Source: Chrysopilus asiliformis | Taxonomy: Eukaryota > Arthropoda > Insecta > Diptera > Rhagionidae | Length of the DNA: 64,000 nucleotides | Direction of reading: 5' to 3' | Assembly (NCBI GenBank): GCA_964034945.1 | Contig: OZ035962.1 | Location: 19,366,530-19,430,529 of the forward strand | Shown here: piece after piece, positions 55,249-64,000 of the stretch | How the letters are laid out: every line of letters begins with the position of its first letter | How positions within the stretch are numbered: position 1 is the stretch's first letter | Notes under the pieces: generated by a model | Databases searched by the model: none | What the model saw: only the letters and a program-made list of their open reading frames with translations | Told to the model about the DNA's origin: nothing | Made by a program: the position numbers and the translations under genes

Positions 55249-57331
55249 AAAAAAAAATCAAGTATTTTTTGAAAATATTCAGCGAATTTTTTTCGATAAT
55301 ATTAAATTTCTTTTCTTTTTAATATTCAAACCTGTCATATGAGGTATGGTTCAACATTTTTGAATCATAAGAATTTATATTTTCTTGCACAGCACATTCC
55401 CAAGTATAGATAGAATTGAAATCTAGTTAACCAAGAAGTTCCAAAGAAGATTTATTATTTGGTATTTGAGATATTCAAAAAAACCAGGAGATCTTTATAG
55501 TGGGAACTAATACCTATGTAGTTGGAATGGTTGTTAAGAGTTTCGATTTCCCATTATATTTGGTCAGTGGATAAGTCCGAGACTAATAGGCTGTCGGAAA
55601 ATTCAACACGCTTACTTGAAAATAACAGTTTAAAGGTTGCTTTAAAGTATTCTTCGAAAATTCAAATTATTGCAGGACAATGGAAAGCTTTGCTAATATA
55701 TGATACGAGATATAGTGGGAAAATTTCTTATACACATAAATCCATATATTAGAGTGTGTTGAGGGCTTGAAAGTTTCCTGTAGCCGTTGGTTAACCTCAA
55801 ACTGTTGAATGTTATGAATAAAATGCCATTGGTCTTTGTATTATGCTTAGACAAAAGTTGAATGTTCCTCCGAGAGAATAATTATAGGTAGACTAAAATG
55901 TTACAAATGTTTTGTTCATTACTACCACATGGAACGTAATTTAATGTGAAGTCATCAAAGAATTACATTGTGAATGATTCGATGTGAAAAAAGTACTAGA
56001 TGGTAAGGAATTAGGTTTATTCCTTCTTGTATCCTTGAATTAAGTCTTGTTACTTTTTTTCATTCGGCTCTATTAACTAAATGCACTCGAAGAAGTACAG
56101 AAGCGGAAGTGAACAGGAAGTTGAACCGGAGATTTTTTTTGGCGAAACCGTAAACGATTTTTTTCATAAAGTAATAAATAAGGAAGAAATTATCGGACAA
56201 TATACGACTTACAGTCAAAGTTTCCATTAACGGACACCTTTGGTTTCAAGATTTTTGTCCGGTTGTGAGAGGTTTGCGTCTAAGAACATTTGTAATTAAT
56301 GGCATCATGAATATGGTGGGTCAAACAATGCAATTTTATTTATTCCACTTGCGTTTTTATCTGTCTGTTTGTCAGGGTAAACTTTTGTTACCGCATTTTC
56401 ACACACTTCCATATATCTGATTGACTACCCGGAGACTTTTGGTGTAGACCGGAGATTTTGTAACAAAACCCGGAGCCCGGAGATTTTGTAAGAAAACCCG
56501 GAGACTCCGGGTTAAAACCGGAAAATTGGTCATCCTAGTTGAGATCAACCAGAAACTTTCCTCTGCAATTTTTAGTTCCGGAAAAATATGTAAAATACTA
56601 ATACAAAAAAACTGTCCAAACAAAAAATGTAGAAAATTTTACATCCTTTTAATTTTGTTCCATTTATTTGTTCCAAAAAGCGCATAGGTTTCAAGAAATT
56701 TATAAAAAAACGGTATTTTTTGACAAAAAAAATGTATAAGAGGTTTTCGTTATAGCTACCGTTACTTTTCCAAAAGTTGACAGAAAATTACGATTTTTGT
56801 AAAACACTGGGCAGATGCTGGGCAAATACTCTGACTTCCAAAAAGGAAAAGGTCCTCAATTCGACTCGTATGTTTTTTTTGTGTGTTCACACATAACTTT
56901 TTACTGGATTGACCGATTTTGGTCATTCCAAAGAGAAAGTTCCTGGTTGGGTGCCGCTGTAAGTACCCCCCTCCCCTCCCCGTGGCATTATGCCTTCACA
57001 CCCCTTCCCTGCTAGATTCTGTATGTCTTGAAAGATCGAATTGAAATTTTTTTGTATTCTGTTCACTACAACACCAGGAAGGTTATTTTATATAATTGCC
57101 CTCTCTCGACCCACACGCTCAAACCCCCTCCCCTACTGGATTCTATATCGTTAGAGATATCGCGTTTAATTTTTTGTGTTGTGTTCAGTACAAAACCACG
57201 GAGACCATTTTATATGTGTCCCTTCTGTGGTCTTATCTCTTCAAATCCGCTATCTTGCTACATTCTACGTCGTTAGAGTTATGCAGTTGAATCTTTTGGT
57301 GTTATGTTCAGCTTAATTACAGACAGACTTT
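55249..57331. other. AT-rich non-coding DNA with dispersed-repeat pieces
   Basis: From about 56870 to 57290 a phrase-set (gttcactacaacaccaggaa, ttctatatcgttagagatat, then gttcagtacaaaaccacgga) recurs two to three times with a period near 130 bp, a degenerate tandem repeat. No gene recognised. Confidence 0.4.
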
Positions 57332-57950
57332 GGAAATGCTCACTCATGAGTACTGCTCATGAGTAATTTATTCACCTGGTGAGCAGTAAGCCAAATGTTT
57401 AGTCAAAAACTCTTACTCACGAGTATGAGCATTGGAAAATTCTATGAGTACTCATGAGCATGAGTATTTGATAATTTGCTATTGTTCTGAACACATCAGA
57501 AATATCGTTAACTCTTTCAACTATTCAAAAGGAAGGATGGTAAGAGTACGTGATGTTTGAAAGGTGGTGGGAGTGTGGGAATGGAAAGGGTGGGAGTGTG
57601 GGAATGGGAAGGGTGGGAGTGTGGGAATGGGAAGGGTGTGTGTGTGAAGTGAAGAAGGAAGTGGTAAAGGGGAAGGGGGCGCAGGGGAAGTGTGTGCAGG
57701 TGGTGGAAAAGAGTGTTGAGAAATAAGAGAGAAGGGAGAGAGAGGCATTATTCCTCCTCTCCCCTCCCTTCCTCCTTCCAAAAAAATAACGGAAAAAGTT
57801 GCCTAGAAAATAAAAAATAAATTCGCAGAAAATTTCCCGAAAAATTTATCGCAAAGTTTCCCAAAAAAATTCCAATATATAAAAAACTCACGAGTTAGCG
57901 TATATAAAAAACTCACGAGTTAATATGAGTACTCATGAGTGAGCATTTCC
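57332..57950. mobile_element. Element with GGAAATGCTCACTCATGAGT ends
   Basis: The left end GGAAATGCTCACTCATGAGT, act and the right end (inverse) match over 23 bp. Just outside are cagactt and tgcactg, which could make hAT-style CAG...CTG ends, but no 8-bp duplication is found. Inside are many actcatgagt variants and a G-rich tandem repeat (gggtgggagtgtgggaatgg, about three units at 57567-57635). Confidence 0.7.
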
Positions 57951-60900
57951 TGCACTGAGATTTTATCTTGGAGAAACAATTGATTGGGTGTGGTTAAACA
58001 ATTGAAAATTTCACAAAAAGTTTCTCAAAAAAATCATATATAAGTACTCACGAGTGAGTCGGAGCAATATCCATATAATACGTGTTAAACCAAAAAAGTC
58101 TCAAAACGACTTACATACTATCATTTTCTAGATATTAATAACAATTAAAATTTGTCTGTTTCTCAAATTTGACAGTACTTGATATTCCGAATTATAAATT
58201 TCAAAAATTATTTTTGACTTTTTAGCGCTTTAGTTTTTTTTTTCAAATTTTTTTTCGAACTTTTTGAAATTCAACATTTTATTACTAAACGCCACACAAA
58301 TCTAGTACAGCAGGTGTCCTTATTAAGGACGCATAATTCAAACGGAAATTCATGTAGTGGCTCTTAGGTTTTATGCAGTCACCACTGACCGAATGTAAAT
58401 TTTTTAATATCAAGATGGAATCACATCAGAGTATGCGTTTCGCAAAATGTGTTGAACACACTTATACTAAAAATTGGGGGATATATTCAAGTGGGATTCG
58501 TTTGCATTTGTATTGAATGTAAACTGAAAGCTTTTTCCCTAAGGAATCCTTATTCTCGTTGAGGAAATTCGTTTTGCGCGTGTGTCAAAAAAAGGATATC
58601 ACTCTGCATTTTGGCATATCTCCGATTGCCATCGAATGGCATTTTCATTTAGTTAGCGGATTCGAGCAGATCCTGAACACATTTCAGAGCGTGATACTAT
58701 AACTAGTAGATAGAGTCGAACGGTTGGTATTGAGTTAGTAGTACTAAAGTGTCGTTGGTTGAAGATTCCAAAATCGTATACGGTTAGTGTTTTTGTCGTT
58801 GATGAACATTTTAATCGTTAAAGTTTACCCTAAGAAGCAACACAAAATTTCTATAGTGACAACATATCTTGAATTTTAAATCAACGAACGTTTTGAAATT
58901 TCCCGATATGAATGTTTATTTTAACTGAAAATACTATTGAATTTTACTATTTTTACAGTTGTATGGTGAAAATCTAACAACAGGAAAGAAATTTGTGAAA
59001 AATATGTGAATAATCATATTATGCCAGTGTATTTGAATTTTCCGCTACAAATAAAAGTGATTGTATCAGAAATGGTTTAGTTAAATCTTGTTATGTTTTA
59101 ATGAAGGTACAAAGCATAAAAGAGTAACATTTTCGTTGTTGATATCGAATAAATGGGGATTAATCTAAAGTCGAAATCTTTGTTTCGCATATAACACACG
59201 GCAAAAAAAAAAAAGGTAAGATTACAATGTTATGCTTTGTAATAAAAATAAAAAAAAAACGTATGTACGAATGCTACTGATGGAATTCTGTTGCATAGAT
59301 AGATAGACACTAGAACGGAGTTAAGGGGCAGTAAGGAGAAATATTTTGGATTATAGCCCTCAAAAGAAAAGTAAACTTCTGTGTCGTCTGTTAAACTGTA
59401 TTACCACAATAAAGGGCATGACCGTTCCATAAAATTCAACCCACCAGAACGATTGAATCCTTTGTCAGAATATACGTCGGCGGGCATCGTCCTTCCGTCT
59501 ATCCTTCCATCACCCGTTCATACTATTAGCCCATTCGACAGTGCGTGTGTTGAACTCCTTGATATATTGTGGAATGCCATCAGTACGAATAAACGGACAT
59601 ACGAATATAACTTTATGTCATATAGAATGAATATGGACAGAACCCAGAAAAAAGATCGTAAAATTGGTACCGTTGCCCCTCCACCGTAAAGGACTTTATA
59701 CTCTCTACTTGACCCATTACTTAGCATTACACTATTGCCTTTGGTTCTGTTAAATGCCACTCGATTCGTCTGTTGCTATCTACACTCATATCCAAAATGT
59801 ATGAATGAAACATGGGTGTCACATGTAGGCCTCTGTAACATATACCACATTCTTTAAGTCACTAGAGGCTATTGTGGCCCACCCATGTCCACATTAGTCC
59901 CAAATGAAATCAACTTCTCCAGCAATCGTTCATAAAAACTGTTACCAATACGATGTAATATAAATATTAGAGGAATGTTAAAGTATTTGTTCACTACTCC
60001 AATACAAGGAATTGAGCATCTGTTTCAAAAATCTGATCTGGTCACCATTTAGTTTTTATATTGCGTATTTGAAAATTGAAGATTTAAAACGCCATATTTG
60101 TTTCGTGGTTTTAAAAAAAAAACATTTGAAAACTCGATAACTAATACAAGTAGAAAGTTGAAATTCGGCATAGAACAGGCTTTTATCAAAAGATAAACCT
60201 TTTCAGAAATTGGAAAATATTAAACCACCCCGTCCTCTCTCCCATACACCTATAAACGATTTCTGCGATTTTCTAGAAATCGGTGCATTGTATCTGAAAA
60301 TTTATAAAGACAAAGAATATGATTTTACATAACCGTTCCATACATCAAAATCCAATCGTACAACTTCCTCTCTCATACAAATTTTTCGAATTTTGTTGAA
60401 AACGGCTAATTTTTTTCGAAAAATTTGTTTAGACAAAAGGGTTTAGAATTTGATTCTACATAAATCTACTATATGTCAAAATTTAAGCGGACCACTCCTT
60501 CCCCCCTCCCCCTCACATACAAATGGAAAAGATTTTTGCGATTATCTCGAAAACGGTTTATTTTTCCAAAGTCGCGTTCCATAGGATTCTATGGGACGAT
60601 AGCAGCTTTCGAATGCACAAAACCGCGTCAAAATCGGATCAAGTTTATTGGTAGAAGTCAATCTTACAATTTTCGTTGCATACATACATACGAATGAACA
60701 TACAACCAACAACACACTTACACACACACATGCAGACATATTGCGGACTCATCGAACTGTGTTGACGGGTGTGTCCCGGGGACGTGCGGGGCTCCGTTAT
60801 GAGTTTTTGGAGTGATTTGAATTCCTTTCTTATATGAGGCGTTCAGCGCAATAACGGACTAAGCCACATAATCGAGTTTTTGAAGCTTTTCCACTTTTGT

Positions 60901-61199
60901 ACTATTATTGACTGTAATTTTTTTGGAAAAAAAAAATTGTGTGGACTTTATTACTCAATGTTGAAATGTTCTTTTGTGCATCTAAACATTTTTATCTAAA
61001 AACTCACTCGCAATAGTGATGCAAACACAAAAAAATACACGATTCCGACATGTGGGTTGGGCCACTCTTGCTCTCAACGCCTCATATACATATAAGGAAG
61101 GTAAAAACCTAGCTTTATCCACTTAGCGGTGAGATGATACCTTTCTTACATAATTATGATGAAGAAGTGGATATTATGTTAAAATATCAGTTGTGGTCA
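57951..61199. other. Unassigned non-coding DNA
   Basis: A right-hand echo of the previous element (agtactcacgagtgagtcgg) lies at about 58042-58062. The segment 60060-60830 is dispersed-repeat DNA (ttctcgaaaacggttt, catacatacatacgaatgaa, acacacacatgcagaca). The open frames at about 59381-59760 resemble no known family. Confidence 0.4.
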
Positions 61200-62150
61200 A
61201 CACAAAACTTTCTTCTACAAAATCTACGACCCTGCGCAATTTACGCTAGAGCCCTGTCGCGTTGTCAACCTAAGACGACCTCCAAATAAATTCTTGGTTT
61301 ATTCAAAAATATCAAAAACGTACAAAATTTGAGATAACTTGAGAACGGTAAAAGATATCAATTTACGGTAAATGGCAAAAATGTAGAAAATGTTAACATC
61401 TTTAATTATTCTTTTAACTGATTTGTCGAAAAACCGTTAGTTTGCAAATTATTCGCAAAAATATGATTTTTTACATATTAATGAAAATATCTCAATAACG
61501 GTAAAATATAACGGATAACGGTGAAAGACAAAATTGTGCAGAATGCCATTCTCATTAATTCACTTCATACATTCAGTCAGCAAAAACCCGTTAGTTTTCG
61601 AGATAATCGCAAAAAACTGTTTTTTTGGAAATAACGGTTTATCTCGATAACAGGTGGAGATATCGAGTTATAGCTAAAGACAAAAGTGTGGGAAATTTTA
61701 TTTTCTCCAAGTTTTGTCATACTTACGACCACTAAAAAACGCGTAGTTTGGGAGTAAATCGAGAAAAACGAAATCGCGATTTTTGAAAAACCGCCATTTT
61801 GGATACTTCCGGTTAACGGATTTCCACCAAAAGTTGATAGGATCGTCCCATTTCAGGACCCAACATGCCTATAAAATTTCATGGCGCTAGCTCTATTAGT
61901 TTTTGAGAAATCTTGTACACAGACTGACAGACTGACAGACTGACAGACTGACAGACTGACAGACTGACAGACTGACAGACTGACAGACTGACAGACTGAC
62001 AGACTGACAGACTGACAGACAGAAAGACATTTTTTAAATATGACTCCAATCGACTCAGGAGTAATCGGGAAATGTTTTTTAGGCAAAATTAAGAGGTCGA
62101 AATTTTTCATGAATACAATACTTTATTATACTCCGTAGAAGAAAGTAAAA
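61200..62150 (+). mobile_element. ACAG-satellite-bearing dispersed element, compact copy
   Basis: The clearest short full-length copy. The left end reads cacaaaactttcttctacaa; the body contains gagaacggtaaaagatatca, ataacggtaaaatata, accgccattttggatactt and ggcgctagctctattagttt; then the satellite, then aggtcgaaatttttcatgaa, tactttattatactccg and agaagaaagtaaaa. Its non-satellite body is similar to that of the 10.25-kb copy. Confidence 0.8.
61918..62024 (+). repeat. (ACTGACAG)n satellite, 13 units
   Basis: About 13 nearly pure copies of the 8-mer ACTGACAG, followed by acagaaagacattttt. The same 8-mer unit as in the 6.6-kb copy, but only 0.1 kb long. Confidence 0.95.
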
Positions 62151-62496
62151 AATGTAAAAACTTGACGACTAATTGAGAAAGAAAGTTGAAATTTGGCATT
62201 TTTGTCCTTTTGGCATAGGGTTTTTTTTGGCATGGGCTCTTGCCAAAAGCTAAACGCTATGCCAAAAAGAAAAAAAAAATTGAAATACTCATTCCCACCT
62301 CTCACATACAAATGGGAAAGATTTTTGCACTTTGATCGAAAATGGTTTATTATCACAAAAAAACTGTTTAAACAAAAATTGGTGGGTTGTTTTATTCAAA
62401 TTTATTACACAAAAGTAGACGTCTATTTCATAAGCATGGTAGTTTTGCAGGGCTAGCACATGACAGATTTAACAAAATCTGAAGCAAACTTACAAT
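62151..62496. other. Spacer with a short inverted repeat
   Basis: ccttttggcatagggt (62207) and its inverse near 62251-62268 (aacgctatgccaaaaag) make a small hairpin. No gene. Confidence 0.4.
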
Positions 62497-62820
62497 GGGC
62501 ACGTTTAGACCGAGCTGCCAATCTGGCAATCTGGCGGTATATTGCATGGACTGTCAATTTTTTAAATTTATGTAAAATTTTTGCAATCTATAGCGTGAAA
62601 AGGTCGCAAAGGATTAGAAAAGGGACAAAAAAAAATCCACAATGCCAAAGGGTAAGGTTAAAGTAAAAACTTAACTTACAAATAAGTTAATTTTACAATT
62701 ATATGTCATCACCAAGAGTTAGCAGTGCCGAAATACCGTTGCTAAGCTCGCAGGTATTGCTGAAGTAGAACGCATTTATACTGAAAAGACTGGCAACTTA
62801 GCACCGGTCTAAACGCGCCC
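62497..62820. mobile_element. MITE with GGGCACGTTTAGACCG ends
   Basis: The left end GGGCACGTTTAGACCG and right end CGGTCTAAACGCGCCC are inverted with one mismatch. AAT stands on both sides (62494-62496, 62821-62823), a possible 3-bp duplication. It is 324 bp long and non-coding. Confidence 0.7.
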
Positions 62821-62823
62821 AAT

Positions 62824-63884
62824 GACGAGTTTCTTTTTTTAAATGAAAGGTCTCAGTTGAAAGATAACTAGTTGCTAGTCTATTAGTAGAGGCGCGTGCT
62901 TTTTGTTGGTCATAAATTTTCAACTGGGATGTTCGTTTTAAAAATCAGGCTCGTTATAGTTTTACGATAATTCAAAAACTATTAATTTTAGAACTAGCAG
63001 GGCAACGGGTTTCTTATTTTTTCATCAAAACCTACTGTTTTTGATTGATTTACAAGCAGCATGACAAAACTTGCCCTGCGTAGGAAATAGACGCCAAAAG
63101 TAGCTACTCAAAAATTCAAAAACTAATTTAAATGGAAACTTTAATTTTAGCACTGGTTTATCATTGAACAAAAGTTAATAACATTCGGAAGCGACAAAAA
63201 AAAACGAACCACGCTTTGCCCATCCACATAAAAAATAAAGGTTTTTCACAGTGTTTGCTTATCAAGAAAAATTAGGGTATATTATTTGTTCGAAATTTCA
63301 TATAAACTACAGCATTTTCATAAGAATCTTATAACTGAAGATTTTATAATGGAATGCGTCGCGGGTTTAATTTTTATTTCACAAAAAAATCGCTGCACAC
63401 TCTAAATTTATTTTCACTAGCTTCTAGAGTGGAATTCAACTAGATTTTCTAGTCTGCGGATTCAAAATTCATTCATTCTCAAGTGAATATTCTTTGGAAG
63501 AATTTGAGAATTAATTCATTCGCGAAAGAATGAAGTGCACGACATGGACTTAATTTCATTCTTTTCTAGTAAGAATGAAAACCATTTATTCCCAACATTA
63601 TATACAAATTGGCGCCTGATAAGGAATGGAAAAGAATATTCTTTTTTATTATTTTGCTTGTACAGCTGAAACCCTTGGAACTAGGGTGTAGGAATTTGAC
63701 GTTTGTTGATTGGGGGTGTCTTGGGTCTAGTTACGAGAATAGTTAGTAGACCAAAAAGGTATGGTTTGGGGCTCCGAGAAAAGTCAATTACCGAGACTAA
63801 TACAAAAAAAAATTTAAATAATTTTTTTTAGAAAAGTTTTTATTTAAAAATAATGCTAAAAAGGAAAAAAAAAAGAAAAATCCA
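62824..63884. other. AT-rich non-coding DNA
   Basis: Phrases built on attcattc and agaatgaa cluster at 63460-63590. No gene recognised. Confidence 0.4.
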
Positions 63885-64000
63885 AAATCAAAAGGATAAT
63901 CACGTTATCCTAACAAGACCTTCTGTTATCCTTACGGACTTCTTAGTGTCAAAATCGAATTCAGCGAGCCCAAATAACCAGATTAGATTTTTTTCTAGAA
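63885..64000 (-). repeat. Fragment of the 47.8-kb tandem repeat, cut by the window end
   Basis: On the minus strand it reads like the units at 47835-48190 (the + strand has aaaaggataatcacgttatc, ccttacggacttcttagtgt, caaaatcgaattcagcgag). It runs to the end of the window. Confidence 0.65.

Noticed and set aside
57521..57781. Pro/Ser/His-rich minus-strand frame of 86 codons
   Set aside because: It derives from a purine-rich tandem repeat inside a transposon-like element.
58690..59160. Possible non-coding first exon of a downstream gene
   Set aside because: The stretch looks less repetitive than its surroundings, but there is no identifiable promoter, splice pair or coding exon to support it.

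Overview
This is a nuclear-genome window from an insect, almost certainly a fly (Diptera). It is AT-rich, with long introns, spliced exons, AATAAA-type 3' ends, non-LTR retrotransposon tails and very many short inverted-repeat elements. The one gene I can name is Pdk1 (3-phosphoinositide-dependent protein kinase 1), on the + strand. Its visible exons are 21939-23111, 24713-24987 and 28443-28538. Its kinase and PH-domain sequence looks fly-like. I cannot name the species.

Pdk1 layout. The first visible exon starts at the catalytic lysine of the kinase and runs through the rest of the kinase domain. The second holds the inter-domain linker and most of the PH domain, and the third finishes the PH domain and carries the stop. 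The glycine-rich loop and N-terminus must lie on an exon upstream that I could not find, so part or all of 1-21938 may be Pdk1 intron. The activation segment carries an 88-codon low-complexity insert (Ser, Thr, His, Gln, Asn), and a possible in-frame alternative 3' splice site lies before the last exon. A very AT-rich, repeat-poor stretch (28539 to about 30420) follows the stop and looks like a long 3' UTR.

Everything else is repeats. (1) A recurrent dispersed element (here called the ACAG element) has ends like ACTTTCTTATAC/GTATAAGAAAGT and a block of (ACAG)/(ACTGACAG) satellite inside. Longer copies are at 6185-7192, 10253-13020 and 61200-62150, with fragments at about 560, 3415, 19520, 25446, 42272 and 43591. 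The largest copy carries about 1.6 kb of satellite, interrupted by a 5'-truncated LINE. (2) Many non-autonomous DNA transposons, several with readable target-site duplications (TSDs): piggyBac-like (TTAA), PIF/Harbinger-like (TAA or TTA), pogo-like (TA), hAT (8 bp), and a three-copy family with a 2-bp TSD (TT, TA, TG). (3) LINE 3' tails ending in (AG)n or short A runs. (4) Tandem arrays: a 39-bp minisatellite in the last Pdk1 intron, a 163-bp array at 40.7-42.1 kb, a roughly 120-bp array at 47.8-48.2 kb, and poly-C/G tracts of 16-25 bases. (5) A deep nest of transposons at 52336-55240.

Region by region: 1-21.9 kb is repeats and unassigned AT-rich DNA; 21.9-28.5 kb is Pdk1; 28.5-30.4 kb is its probable 3' UTR; 30.4-64 kb is a dense graveyard of small transposons and tandem repeats with no gene I can support. 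No tRNA, rRNA or CRISPR was seen.
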